Below are positions 25,866 to 36,297 of a stretch of DNA of 64,000 bases, piece after piece. This DNA is from Carnobacterium sp. 17-4 (GTDB lineage: Bacteria; Bacillota; Bacilli; Lactobacillales; Carnobacteriaceae): the NCBI RefSeq assembly GCF_000195575.1, contig NC_015391.1, positions 1,786,363 through 1,850,362 of the forward strand, written 5' to 3'. The translations under genes were made by a program, and so were the position numbers. Position 1 is the stretch's first letter, and every line of letters starts with the position of its first letter. Under the pieces are notes generated by a model. It was given only the letters and a program-made list of their open reading frames with translations. It had not been told where the DNA came from and ran no database searches.

Positions 25866-27726
25866 TTAAAATATAGTAATCTTTGCCTCTTGATCTTGTT
25901 CTTTTATCAGAAGAACTATTTTGTTGGGCTGTATTTGGATATGATTCAGTTGATTTTTGTCCAAAAAAGATGAGATTTTAAAATCATACTGCTCTGGAAT
26001 AGCAGATGTTTCTAAACGATTCTCTTTATTAGCTGTGTTTAAAAGCATAATGACAAACTCTTCTTGACTGCTCAACCTAACGATTCCCATTAATTCACCC
26101 TGTGAAAAGGAATAAAAATCCCCTTCTTTCAAACTGGTTTCTTTGCTACGGACAGCAGCTAATTTTTTCACAAAAGTTTGAATCTCTTTATTCTCTTTTC
26201 CCCACGGATACATTCGGCGATTATCAGGATCTTCTTTTCCTTTTACACCTGCTTCATCCCCATAATAAAGACAAGGAACTCCTGGAACGATAAATAATAA
26301 TGCCATTGCTTGCTTTAACTTTGCTATATTCTGATTTAAAACAGTGTAGATTCGCTCGGTATCATGTGTGCCAATATTATTTAAATTGCTTTTGAAAGCT
26401 TCAGTAGGATAATTTTCTTTTAAGTTCATCCACTTCTCAGCAGCTTCTTGCGGAGTTATTGACCGTTGAAGAAGTCCAATGATAATTGCCCGAAAAGGGT
26501 AATTCATCGCCCCATGCAACTGACCTCCTTCAATGTAATGACGGCGTTTATTATAAGCAATTTTATTTGAGGCATCTTCCCACACTTCACCAATCAATAC
26601 TGAATCTTCAACTGTTTCTTCTAATGCCAACCGTATCCCTTTTAGTACATCATCAGATAATTCATCAGCTACATCCAAACGCCAGCCGCCTAATCCTAAT
26701 TTTGACCATTTGCGGATTACACTATTTTGATCTTTATACAAAAAGGACTGGACCTTTGGATTTTCTGTATTCAACTTAGGTAAATCTTTTACACCCCACC
26801 ATGATTCGTAGTGATCCGGAAATTTTTTAAACGTATACCAATCAAAATAACGACTTTCCTTAGATTGATAAGCTCCCATCTCAGGATACGTTCCATATCG
26901 ATTGAAGTAACGGCTGTCTGCACCTGAATGGTTAAATACCCCGTCTAAAATAATCCGCATCCCGAACTCTTTGGCTTGTTGAATAAGTTCATTAAACGTG
27001 TCTTGATCGCCAAACATTGGATCAATTTTCAAATAGTCGCCTGTATCGTATTTGTGATTGCTTCGAGCTTCAAATAACGGACTAAGATATAGAATAGTTA
27101 TACCCATTTCTTTTAAATAAGGTAATTTTTGGATGATTCCTTTTAAATTGCCACCATAAAATTCCCAACGAACAACTTCCCCATCTTCATTTTTAATGTA
27201 CATGGGCAGGTCTTCTTGATTAGCATAGAGAAAGGAATTTTTTTTTAGGATTCAGCACTTTTCCATCTTCATTGCCATTGTAAAAACGATCTACAAAAAT
27301 ATGATAAGCTATTCCCTCACGGTACCATTTAGGTGAAGGGTCTGCATATAAATAACTCGTTAGTTGATAAGGCTTCACATCATGTTCCTGTTCATAAACT
27401 TGGCCTTCTCCACCCTTGAACCGTTGATTGTTCCCATAATAAACGACTTTGACTTGTTGGTCTTTTTGAACCGATACTTTAAAAAAATAATAATACAATC
27501 CTTGCCCTTCCGTTAATTGAATCGTAACTTGATATTGAAACCGTCCAATAGAACGCATCTTGACTTCAAATGTATCTCCAAAATCCTTCTGTACAATCAG
27601 GTAGATTGGCTCGTCTACCGGCCATTTACAAGTAATCGTAAATGTTACTTTCTCATTAATCGGTACAGCTCCAAATGGTTTTTTGTATTCTGATAACCAC
27701 GAATTGTAATAAATCATTTCAGTCAT
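25866..27726 (-). pseudogene. GH13 alpha-amylase/neopullulanase-type enzyme split by an A9 frameshift
   Basis: Two adjoining frames make one GH13 enzyme. Frame 1 (27726-27220, from ATG MTEMIYYNSW) has the N-terminal beta-sandwich and the first barrel strand YREGIAYHIFVDRFYNG. It then runs into nine adenines (27238-27246) and stops after KKKFLSLC. Removing one A restores NSFLYANQEDLP and continues in frame 2 (to 25866), which has NLKGIIQKLPYLKEMGI, the catalytic Asp in GWRLDVAD, Glu in LIGEVWED and Asp in IGTHDTERIY. The intact product would be about 619 residues. It follows glgP by 43 bases and ends the glycogen operon, so it would trim glycogen branches or imported maltodextrins. It could be a true pseudogene, a slippage-expressed gene or a base-call error. 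Confidence 0.85.
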
Positions 27727-27769
27727 TTTATTTCCTCAGTTCTATTGTAGTTGCCGTTTCCTTAATCTT

Positions 27770-30202
27770 TTATATTGGCTGGTTGCCTTTTAAAAAAGAA
27801 ACATGTTTTTCAGCTTTCCCTTTAACATTCCATATTTCATCAGCGTAGCGCATGATCGTAAAATCGGCAGAAAATGGACCTGAACTTGCGATATTGATCA
27901 AAGCCTTTTGGTTCCACGCCTGTTGATCTTGGTATAAGTTATCTGCTCTTTCTTGAGCTGCAACAAAACTTGCAAAATCTTGCAAAACATAATACTCATC
28001 ATTAAATAGCGTTAATGAGTCATAGATTACTCGGCCCTCTTCTTCGATACCTGGAATAGTGCCATTAATTAGGCAATTCAGGACTCGTTTCAAACGCGGG
28101 TTGGCTTCCATAACGGCTATCGAAGAATAATTTCCTTCTCGATTCATCTGATTAACTTCATCGTTCGTCAAACCAAACAAGAAAATATTATCTTCTCCTA
28201 CTAAATCCTTAATTTCGATATTAGCTCCATCCAAAGTTGCCATGGTCAACGCACCATTCAGCATCAATTTCATATTACTTGTTCCAGAGGCTTCTGTTCC
28301 TGCTAATGATATTTGTTCACTGATATCTGCAGCTGGAATGATCATCTCTGCTAATGAAACACCATAGTTTTCTACAAAAACGATTTTTATTTTGTTGCCT
28401 ACATCTGGATCATTATTTACCAATTGAGCTAGTGAGTTAATAAATTTTATGATTTGCTTTGCATAAATGTAACTTGGAGCTGCTTTAGCTCCAAAAATAA
28501 AGACTCTTGGCTGCAATTCAAGGGTAGGATCCTCTTTGATTTTCAAATAACGGTCTAAGATATGCAACGCATTTAATAATTGGCGCTTATAAGCATGTAA
28601 TCTTTTTATTTGCACATCAAATAATGCTGTAGGATCAATTTCAATACCGTATTTTTCTTTTACATAAATTGCAAATCGTTTTTTATTTTCAAGTTTGATA
28701 TCAGACAATTGTTTTAGCGTTTCTGAATCTTTTGAATAGGCCTTAAACTGTCTTAATTCAGCTGGATTCGTTTTCCACTCTTGATCGATTTTATCATCGA
28801 TCAATTGCGTTAATTTTTCATTAGCTAAATGAAGCCATCGTCTTTGTGTGATACCGTTTGTTTTATTATTAAATTTAGATGGATACATTTTATAAAAATC
28901 GTGCAACGTTTCTTCTTTTAAAATGTCTGTATGTAATTGGGCAACCCCATTTACACTGTGACTTCCAATGATAGCTAAGTGCGCCATTTTAACATAGCCG
29001 TCCGAAATAATAGTGGTCCGATACGTCAGTTCTTCTCCATATAAGGGGATTTTTCTATCTATATGGCGTTGATTGATTGCTTCAATGATTTGATAAATAC
29101 GAGGCAGCAACCCTTGAACCATATCGACCGGCCATTTTTCCATAGCTTCTTGCATAATAGTGTGGTTAGTATAACTAATAGTTTTTTTCGTAATATCCCA
29201 TGCATTTTCCCAACTAAGTCCTTCTTCATCTAATAAAATACGCATCAATTCTGGAACACATAAAGCTGGATGTGTATCATTTACATGAATAGCGATTTTA
29301 TTTGGAAACTCACTCCATGGCTGATGCTGTTTTTTGAAAAATCGTACAATACTTTGAATACCTGCAGATGTAAAAAAATACTCTTGTCTCAATCTAAGAA
29401 GCTGTCCTTCATAATTTGAATCATCTGGATAAAGTACCTCTGTAATCTGGTTGACTACTTCTCGTTCAGCAATCGTCTTGTAACGTATCTCTTCTTCAGG
29501 GGGAATTTCAGCTGACCATAAGCGAAGATTGTTTACAACATCATTCTCATATCCTATCATTCCGGTGTCATAAGGAACTGCTAAAATATTTTGAGTATTC
29601 GAATAGATAGGGCGCAGTTTATTTTCGCCATCTTCTTTCAAATACACCTCGCCGCCATAACGAACCATGACAGCTTTATTTTCTTTTCTGACTTCCCAAA
29701 CATTTCCGTTGCGTAGCCAGTTTTCTGGCAATTCAACTTGATACCCATCTACAAATTTTTGTTGAAATAAACCATACCGGTAGCGGATACCTGTTCCATT
29801 ACCTGGAATACCAAGAGAGGCAATGGAATCCATAAAGCAAGAAGCTAATCGACCTAATCCACCATTACCTAAAGCTGGATCTACTTCTGATTTTACAATC
29901 GCTTCGAAATCTAACCCCATTTCAGCAATTCCATCTCGCACAGTAGTTAAAATACCTAGATTCAACAAATTGCTTTTCAACATACGCCCAGGTAAAAATT
30001 CCATTGAAAAATAGTAGACTTGTTTCACTTGTTCTTCTAAATACAGTTGATTGGTTTGGTTCCAATTATCAGAAGAATAACTTTTTATAAAATTGCCTAA
30101 AGCTGTATATTGCTGTACGGAAGAAGTATCTTCTAAATTCGAGGCATAAAGCACTTCAATTATTCTCTCAAATTCTTGTTTAAATTCAGTAGTTGTTAAC
30201 AT
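27770..30202 (-). CDS. glgP: Glycogen/maltodextrin phosphorylase
   Basis: 810 residues, full length for the alpha-glucan phosphorylase family. It releases glucose-1-phosphate from glycogen ends. The PLP lysine lies in EASGTSNMKLMLNGALTMATLDGANIE near residue 650. The N-terminal region has YYFSMEFLPGR and NPALGNGGLGRLASCF-type sequence (DPALGNGGLGRLASCFMDS). Start ATG 30202 follows CGAGGATAAAAATA. It lies 118 bases after glgA; the gap contains a hairpin (30263-30313) without a T-run, so coupling to the upstream genes may be partial. Confidence 0.96.
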   Translation of the reverse strand: MLTTTEFKQEFERIIEVLYASNLEDTSSVQQYTALGNFIKSYSSDNWNQTNQLYLEEQVKQVYYFSMEFLPGRMLKSNLLNLGILTTVRDGIAEMGLDFEAIVKSEVDPALGNGGLGRLASCFMDSIASLGIPGNGTGIRYRYGLFQQKFVDGYQVELPENWLRNGNVWEVRKENKAVMVRYGGEVYLKEDGENKLRPIYSNTQNILAVPYDTGMIGYENDVVNNLRLWSAEIPPEEEIRYKTIAEREVVNQITEVLYPDDSNYEGQLLRLRQEYFFTSAGIQSIVRFFKKQHQPWSEFPNKIAIHVNDTHPALCVPELMRILLDEEGLSWENAWDITKKTISYTNHTIMQEAMEKWPVDMVQGLLPRIYQIIEAINQRHIDRKIPLYGEELTYRTTIISDGYVKMAHLAIIGSHSVNGVAQLHTDILKEETLHDFYKMYPSKFNNKTNGITQRRWLHLANEKLTQLIDDKIDQEWKTNPAELRQFKAYSKDSETLKQLSDIKLENKKRFAIYVKEKYGIEIDPTALFDVQIKRLHAYKRQLLNALHILDRYLKIKEDPTLELQPRVFIFGAKAAPSYIYAKQIIKFINSLAQLVNNDPDVGNKIKIVFVENYGVSLAEMIIPAADISEQISLAGTEASGTSNMKLMLNGALTMATLDGANIEIKDLVGEDNIFLFGLTNDEVNQMNREGNYSSIAVMEANPRLKRVLNCLINGTIPGIEEEGRVIYDSLTLFNDEYYVLQDFASFVAAQERADNLYQDQQAWNQKALINIASSGPFSADFTIMRYADEIWNVKGKAEKHVSFLKGNQPI

Positions 30203-30262
30203 TATTTTTATCCTCGCATTCTTTTTTGATTAAGCTAATGAATTTTCTAATAAATAAAGAAA

Positions 30263-30313
30263 CTTCAACAGTCAAAATAAGAATAGTTGCCTATTTTTAT
30301 GTGCCTGTTGAAG
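30263..30313 (-). promoter_or_regulatory. Intercistronic hairpin between glgA and glgP
   Basis: CTTCAACAG and CTGTTGAAG arms enclose a second helix, ATAAGAATAG with CTATTTTTAT. No T-run follows on the minus strand, so an mRNA-processing or attenuating role is more likely than full termination; this is inference. Confidence 0.5.
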
Positions 30314-30320
30314 CTCTTCA

Positions 30321-31757
30321 TTATGCTTTAACCATTATTGTATAAACTTGTATATATTCGTTAGTGGATTTTTCCCAACTAAAGTCTTTCGACATTGCTT
30401 GTTTTACTAATGATATCCATTTTTTTGGCTCATCATAATAAACCGTCAATGCACGGTCGATCGTTTCAACCATGACAGATGAACGGAAATCATTGAAACT
30501 AAAGCCGGTTCCTTCTCCAGTATATGGATTGTAAGGTTGAACGGTGTCTTTTAATCCACCCGTTTCATGAACGATTGGCAATGTACCATACCGAAGTGAG
30601 TTGAGTTGAGACAATCCACATGGTTCAAATGCTGACGGCATAATAAACAAATCGCTTCCTGCATAGATGTGTTGGGCTAAAGCCACATCAAAATCAACAA
30701 TCACTTTAAATTTTTCTGGATATTTCCAAGTGAAATAATTGAAACTGTCTTCGTATTCTTTTTCACCGGTACCTAATATGAGAACTTGAATATTACGATG
30801 CATCAGTTCATCGATTTTATCACGCAATAAGTTACAGCCTTTTTGAGTCGTTAGCCTACTCACCATAGACATTAGTGCTATTTTCTCATTTACTGGTAAT
30901 CCAACTCGCTCCTGCAAAGTAGTTTTATTAATCATCTTTCCTTTTAAATTTTTTGTGGAAAAATGAGCGGGTATAGCATTATCTGTTTCAGGATCAAAGA
31001 CCTCATAATCAATCCCATTTAAAATGCCGCTTAATTTATAACTATTGAACCGTAATACACCGTCTAAATTTTCCCCAAATTGAGGTGTTTGGATTTCTTG
31101 TGCATATGTTGGACTAACCGTTGTGACTTGATCCGCATAAAAAATCCCACCTTTTAAACAATTGATATCATCATAATATTTTAAGCCATGTTCGTGAAAG
31201 GTGTTGTAACCAATTCCATATAGATCAGATAACACAAGTTGATCAAAAACACCTTGAAATTGAATATTATGAATAGTCAAAATCGTTTTTATCGATTGAT
31301 AACTTGTAATCCATTGGTACTTATCCTTTAGCAAAACAGGAATAATAGACGTATGCCAATCGTTCACATGTAAAACATCTGGGATAAAATCTATTTTTTC
31401 CAACATCTCACAAATAGCTTGCGCAAAAAAAGCAAATCGTTCGCCATCATCATCAAAACCATAAATGCTAGGGCGATTAAAATAATATAAATTGTCAATA
31501 AAGTAATAGTCAATATCATCTTTTTTTAATTTTTTTATCCCACAATATTGACTTCTCCAACCAACCTTCACTTCAAACTGCACTACATCTACTAATTGAT
31601 CTTTATATTTTTGAGGCATTGTACCATACAAAGGCAATACAACACGTACATCTATGCCTTGTTTTTTCAACTCTTTTGGCAGAGCACCTGCGACATCCCC
31701 TAATCCTCCGGTCTTAAAAAAAGGAGCACATTCTGCCGCAGCAAATAAAACTTTCAT
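30321..31757 (-). CDS. glgA: Glycogen synthase (ADP-glucose)
   Basis: 478 residues, GT5 glycogen synthase that extends alpha-1,4-glucan from ADP-glucose. The ADP-glucose-binding N-terminus MKVLFAAAECAPFFKTGGLGDVAGALP carries the KTGGL motif. HVNDWHTSIIPVLLKDKY and the C-terminal PSAFEPCGLSQLNSLRYGTLPIVHETGGLKDTV complete the GT-B active site. I chose ATG 31757, ten bases after AAGGAG; an upstream TTG at 31778 overlaps the ribosome site. Its start lies just beyond the glgD stop (31762), consistent with translational coupling. Confidence 0.96.
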   Translation of the reverse strand: MKVLFAAAECAPFFKTGGLGDVAGALPKELKKQGIDVRVVLPLYGTMPQKYKDQLVDVVQFEVKVGWRSQYCGIKKLKKDDIDYYFIDNLYYFNRPSIYGFDDDGERFAFFAQAICEMLEKIDFIPDVLHVNDWHTSIIPVLLKDKYQWITSYQSIKTILTIHNIQFQGVFDQLVLSDLYGIGYNTFHEHGLKYYDDINCLKGGIFYADQVTTVSPTYAQEIQTPQFGENLDGVLRFNSYKLSGILNGIDYEVFDPETDNAIPAHFSTKNLKGKMINKTTLQERVGLPVNEKIALMSMVSRLTTQKGCNLLRDKIDELMHRNIQVLILGTGEKEYEDSFNYFTWKYPEKFKVIVDFDVALAQHIYAGSDLFIMPSAFEPCGLSQLNSLRYGTLPIVHETGGLKDTVQPYNPYTGEGTGFSFNDFRSSVMVETIDRALTVYYDEPKKWISLVKQAMSKDFSWEKSTNEYIQVYTIMVKA

Positions 31758-31761
31758 TTTT

Positions 31762-32934
31762 TCAGCTCTCCTTTTCAACTGTTATCTCACTATTTTTTGT
31801 AATAACTATTGGATTCTCTTTTGTTCCTGTTAATTTCACTCCTGGACCAATTTTTACGCCTTTATCAAGAATAGCGTAATCTAATTCTGCATTTTGAGCA
31901 ATTTTACAGCCTTGCATAATTAATGAGTTTCTAACTATTGCCGTTTTTTCTATTAAGACTTTACGAAAAATAATAGAATCCTCAACTGTTCCATCAATCA
32001 CACAATCGCTTGCAAATTGAGAATTACTGATGTCAGCTTCTTTTGAATAGTAAGTAGGTGCCCCATTTTTGACTTTTGTAATAACAGGCTGGCTACGATA
32101 AAATAATGCATTATAATTATCTTCCTCTAACAGATTCATATTCGCTTGATAATAACTTGAAATATTTTCGATATTTTTCAAATATCCAGTGTACTCATAA
32201 CCATCAACGGTATTTTCTTTTAAACTATGTCTAATTAAGACATTGATTTCACCTTTTATTCGGTTATTTGCTGCTTCTCTCGTTAATTCAATAAATTTTT
32301 TGACACTCATAATCGCTATTCCCATACCTATAGCTATTTTCGTTTCTTCTTTTGGAAGTTCGCGAGCAGGAAGTAAATCAACTACTTTACTTTCTCCCTC
32401 TACTTCAAAAGTTAAACAAGTGTCGATAGACTCCAGTGAACAAAATTCTCTTGGAACATTCTTATACACAACAGTAATATCGGATTTACTTTCGATATGA
32501 CTTCTTAAAACTGCCTTAAGATCAACATTACAAAGCATTTTACTACCCATAACTACTACATACCCTTTTCCTGAGTGTTCCACAAAATCAATTTGATCTT
32601 GATAATAACTACTAATTTGACCTGGCTCTAACGACTCTAGGGCTTCTTTTATTTCGGCTCCAGAATGAATAAACAATCCACCTCCAACTGTGGATTCCAT
32701 TCCCCAAGGATAGCCGCTGCGGACATGATCCAATAAAGCTCTTGCACTGCCCCGTACAAATAAAGCAACAGAAGTGACTTCTGCACTATATAAACTAGAA
32801 AGCGGAAAATCAATCAGGCGATAACGTGATCCGAATGGCAGTGCAGCCACTGCTCTTCTTTTGGTTAAAGGCATCAACTGTGGTTCTGACTCATCTAGGT
32901 TTATTACTGCGCATAGCTGTTCATTAGTCTTCAT
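31762..32934 (-). CDS. glgD: Glucose-1-phosphate adenylyltransferase-like subunit GlgD
   Basis: 390 residues. It is homologous to GlgC but shows the divergent N-terminus [39 protein letters not shown], in which the GGQGTRL motif of GlgC is replaced. This is typical of the partner subunit in Firmicutes, where GlgC and GlgD form a mixed ADP-glucose pyrophosphorylase. The C-terminal half has left-handed beta-helix repeats ([21 protein letters not shown]). It overlaps the end of glgC by 11 bases. Confidence 0.94.
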   Translation of the reverse strand: MKTNEQLCAVINLDESEPQLMPLTKRRAVAALPFGSRYRLIDFPLSSLYSAEVTSVALFVRGSARALLDHVRSGYPWGMESTVGGGLFIHSGAEIKEALESLEPGQISSYYQDQIDFVEHSGKGYVVVMGSKMLCNVDLKAVLRSHIESKSDITVVYKNVPREFCSLESIDTCLTFEVEGESKVVDLLPARELPKEETKIAIGMGIAIMSVKKFIELTREAANNRIKGEINVLIRHSLKENTVDGYEYTGYLKNIENISSYYQANMNLLEEDNYNALFYRSQPVITKVKNGAPTYYSKEADISNSQFASDCVIDGTVEDSIIFRKVLIEKTAIVRNSLIMQGCKIAQNAELDYAILDKGVKIGPGVKLTGTKENPIVITKNSEITVEKES

Positions 32935-34072
32935 CTTTTAACCCTCCCATCTCTTCAGCGTATCCAACAACCGTAATATTTTTTTCGTCACCAATAATTT
33001 GCGCTCCATCATGGATTTTTGCATTTTCTCCAATAATGGCACAATTAATCGTTACATTCTCTCCTATCGTTACATTCGCCATAATCAAACTGTCTTTAAC
33101 CTTTGAATTTTTACCCAATTTAACATTATGAGATAAAATTGAATGGTTGACTTCTCCGGCGATGTAGCACCCATCCGCAATCATAGAATCAGCAACTTTT
33201 GATGACTTAGTTAAAAATTGAGGCGGAGCAGAAGGATTTTGAGTATAAATTCTCCATGATGTATCTCTAATATTTAATGCATGATTCGGATCTAAAAATT
33301 CCATATTCGCTTCCCAGAGACTTTCAATTGTTCCAACATCTTTCCAATAGTCTTTAAATGCATAAGCAAATATATTTTCACTATTTCTTAAATATGCTGG
33401 AATTACATCTTTTCCGAAATCTTCCATCGTCCGATTTTTAGCATGGTTATCAATAAGGTAACGCTTTAGCATAGACCAATCAAAAATGTAAATTCCCATC
33501 GAAGCTAAGTTACTTTTAGGTTCTGCAGGTTTTTCTTCAAATTCAATAATTCTATCTGTCTGATCGGTATTCATGATTCCAAAACGAGGTGCTTCTTCAA
33601 TGGGAACTGGAATTACCCCTACTGTTAAGGCAGCATTTTTTTCTTTATGAAATGTAATCATATCTTGGTAATCCATTTTATAGATGTGATCTCCTGAAAG
33701 AACTAACAGATACTCTGGATTATACCGATCAATAAAATCAATATTTTGGTAAATAGCATGTGCCGTTCCTTTAAACCATTTTTCTCCATCAACACTTGAA
33801 TAGGGTTGTAGAATAGTTGCTCCGCCATCGTGCGTATTTAGTCCCCAACTTTCGCCATTCCCGACATGAGTATTTAATTCAAGAGGCTGGTATTGAGTCA
33901 CAACACCAACATTCTTGATTCCAGAATTAGCACAATTGCTTAACGCAAAATCAATGATTCTATATTTCCCACCAAATGGTACAGCCGGTTTAGCAATGTC
34001 TTTAGTTAATTTACCAAGCCGTGTTCCTTGTCCTCCTGCTAAAATCATAGCTAACGTTTCAGTTTTTTTCAT
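32924..34072 (-). CDS. glgC: Glucose-1-phosphate adenylyltransferase catalytic subunit
   Basis: 382 residues. It makes ADP-glucose for glycogen synthesis. The nucleotidyltransferase domain opens with [34 protein letters not shown] and has [15 protein letters not shown] near residue 120. [14 protein letters not shown] follows, and the C-terminal beta-helix carries [17 protein letters not shown]. The ATG at 34072 has only a distant ribosome site (AAGGAGG at 34112-34118), and a GGAAGAAT/ATTCTTCC hairpin lies between them; folding could bring them closer. It is the second gene of the glgBCDAP order. Confidence 0.95.
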   Translation of the reverse strand: MKKTETLAMILAGGQGTRLGKLTKDIAKPAVPFGGKYRIIDFALSNCANSGIKNVGVVTQYQPLELNTHVGNGESWGLNTHDGGATILQPYSSVDGEKWFKGTAHAIYQNIDFIDRYNPEYLLVLSGDHIYKMDYQDMITFHKEKNAALTVGVIPVPIEEAPRFGIMNTDQTDRIIEFEEKPAEPKSNLASMGIYIFDWSMLKRYLIDNHAKNRTMEDFGKDVIPAYLRNSENIFAYAFKDYWKDVGTIESLWEANMEFLDPNHALNIRDTSWRIYTQNPSAPPQFLTKSSKVADSMIADGCYIAGEVNHSILSHNVKLGKNSKVKDSLIMANVTIGENVTINCAIIGENAKIHDGAQIIGDEKNITVVGYAEEMGGLKDED

Positions 34073-34126
34073 TATGATGTTGGAAGAATCACCTTGCCAT
34101 TCTTCCTCTACCCTCCTTTTTATCCA

Positions 34127-36052
34127 TTAATTTTTTGGCACTCCAAAAATTCTTTTTGGTCGTAAAATCAAAACGCTCATTGCCGGTACAATTAATTCGA
34201 TTGTATGTTCTTGTTGATGAGTAGTTTCTTTTATCGTTTTCAATGGTCCTTGATTGCTTGTCCAAACGCCTCCATATTCATGCATCTCAGTGTTTAAATA
34301 TTCTTCGTAAACCCCTTCAAAAGGAACGCCTATTTTATACCCTTTACGTTCAACTGGAACAAAGTTACAAATGACTAATACAAAGTCACGCGGTTTTTTT
34401 CCTTTACGAATGAACGACAAAAGTGTTTCAGCAGAGTTATCCGCATCTAGAATTTGAATGCCTTCCTCTTGATGATCTACTTCCCAAAGTGCGCGTTCCT
34501 TTTTATACATCATATTTAATGATTCCATAAAGTACAAATGTTTAGCATTCATTTCATCATCCAAGCTTTCCCATTCTAAGCCTTCATGGATGCGCCATTC
34601 TAGAAACTGCCCAAAATCATTTCCCATAAAATTTAATTTTTTCCCTGGATGAACCATCATATACGCTTCTAGCGTACGCAAGCTGGCAAATTGGTTGTAA
34701 CGATCGCCCTGCATTTTATGCATCAATGATTTTTTTCCATGGACAACTTCATCATGAGAAAATGGTAAAATAAAATTTTCGTTGAAAGCATACATAAAAG
34801 AAAAGGTAATTAAGTTGAAATGATCTTTACGGAATAACGGATCCATTTCAAAAAATTTTAAGGTGTCATTCATCCATCCCATATTCCATTTGTAATTAAA
34901 TCCTAACCCCCCCATATAGACAGGTTTTGTGACCTTTGACCAGGCGGTACTTTCTTCAGCTATCATAAGTGTGTCAGGATACCTTTCAAATACTTTTTCA
35001 TTTAATTTCTTTATGAATTCTACACCAACTTTATTATGATTGCTTCCATCTTCATTAGGGGTCCACTCTCCTAAATCATAATCCAGATATAACATACTCG
35101 ACACTGCATCCACTCTTAAACCATCTAGATGAAACTGTTCGATCCAATAAAACGCATTAGAAATCAGGAAACTTTGAACTTGGTCTTTTCCTAAATCAAA
35201 ATTCATGGTCCCCCAACGATTATTTTCCGCTTTATTTTTATCTGAATATTCATATTGTGGTGTGCCATCAAAATAAACCATTCCATAATCATTGCGATTA
35301 AAGTGACCTGGGACCCAATCCATTATTACCCCAATATTGGCCAAGTGTGCCGCTTCTACAAAATTTTGAAATTCTTCCATTGTGCCAAATTTTGAAGACA
35401 GCGCATAATAGCCTGTCAGTTGATATCCCCAGGATGCATCAAGAGGGTGTTCCATCAAAGGCATAAACTCAATATGCGTATAACCCATTTTTTTTACATA
35501 AGGAATTAATTCATTTTGTAATTCAGGTATGGTATACCAAGTATCGTCATCGTGGTGTTTCCATGAGCTGAGGTGCACTTCATAAATATTCAGTGGCCGT
35601 TCATAAACGGGGAAGCGTTTCTTATTTGCCGTCCATAATCCATCACTCCATTTCTTTTTCGGCAAATCTTTTACAATTGAAGCATCTTTTGGTCTTACTT
35701 CAAATTCTAGAGCATAAGGATCAATTTTTAACTTTACCGTACCATCAGGTTGTTCTATACGGTATTTATAACATTGCCCATCAGTAGCCTGTTCACTAAA
35801 TATGGTCCAGCAACCAGTTTTGCCAATTTTATCCATTTCAATTCCTACATGCCAATCTGCAAAATCTCCTACTAAACCAATACTCTTTGCATTGGGAGCC
35901 CAGACAGTAAAGCGAAAACCAACTTTCCCCTCATAAGTTTCCTGTTTACATCCCATTGTTAAATAACTATCAAAGTGTTTTCCTTTATTAAATAAATACA
36001 ATTCTTTTTCAAGTTTGCCCTCAATGTCTTCATTCATAGATTGATTCGTCAA
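34127..36052 (-). CDS. glgB: 1,4-alpha-glucan branching enzyme
   Basis: 641 residues, GH13 branching enzyme that makes alpha-1,6 branches. Modules in order are an N-terminal CBM48 (FRFTVWAPNAKSIGLVGDFADWH), the catalytic barrel with nucleophile Asp in GLRVDAVSSMLY near 325 and acid Glu in LMIAEESTAWS near 378, then the C-terminal all-beta domain. FSHDEVVHGKKSL is another hallmark. The TTG at 36052 is the likely start, eight bases after GGGAG; the internal ATG at 36037 has no ribosome site. It is the first gene of the glycogen operon, with a cre-like site upstream. Confidence 0.95.
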   Translation of the reverse strand: MTNQSMNEDIEGKLEKELYLFNKGKHFDSYLTMGCKQETYEGKVGFRFTVWAPNAKSIGLVGDFADWHVGIEMDKIGKTGCWTIFSEQATDGQCYKYRIEQPDGTVKLKIDPYALEFEVRPKDASIVKDLPKKKWSDGLWTANKKRFPVYERPLNIYEVHLSSWKHHDDDTWYTIPELQNELIPYVKKMGYTHIEFMPLMEHPLDASWGYQLTGYYALSSKFGTMEEFQNFVEAAHLANIGVIMDWVPGHFNRNDYGMVYFDGTPQYEYSDKNKAENNRWGTMNFDLGKDQVQSFLISNAFYWIEQFHLDGLRVDAVSSMLYLDYDLGEWTPNEDGSNHNKVGVEFIKKLNEKVFERYPDTLMIAEESTAWSKVTKPVYMGGLGFNYKWNMGWMNDTLKFFEMDPLFRKDHFNLITFSFMYAFNENFILPFSHDEVVHGKKSLMHKMQGDRYNQFASLRTLEAYMMVHPGKKLNFMGNDFGQFLEWRIHEGLEWESLDDEMNAKHLYFMESLNMMYKKERALWEVDHQEEGIQILDADNSAETLLSFIRKGKKPRDFVLVICNFVPVERKGYKIGVPFEGVYEEYLNTEMHEYGGVWTSNQGPLKTIKETTHQQEHTIELIVPAMSVLILRPKRIFGVPKN

Positions 36053-36200
36053 TTAATTCACTCCCAACTCTTTTTCACATTTTCATCTATTCTTAATCTT
36101 ATTTTCATTTTACAATGGTTTCACCTAATAATCGACTTATTTTTTATTTTCTTTTAAATTGACCAACTATTTAACTATGTAGATAGTATACCACTATTTA

Positions 36201-36217
36201 AAGAAAACGCTTACTTT
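36201..36217. promoter_or_regulatory. Candidate catabolite-response element upstream of glgB
   Basis: AAGAAAACGCTTACTTT matches the cre consensus WTGNAARCGNWWNCAWW with two mismatches by my reading. It lies about 150 bases before the glgB start, so CcpA control of glycogen synthesis is plausible. Confidence 0.5.
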
Positions 36218-36246
36218 TATATTATATTGGTTTTAATTTAAAAAAA

Positions 36247-36284
36247 ATTCCCCTAAAAAAGTACTAGCACTTTTTTAGGGGAAT
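36247..36284 (-). terminator. Terminator after the FUSC gene
   Basis: Perfect 16-base arms starting ATTCCCCTAAAAAAGT around a 6-base loop; a T-run follows on the minus strand. Confidence 0.92.
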
Positions 36285-36297
36285 AAAATAAAAACAC

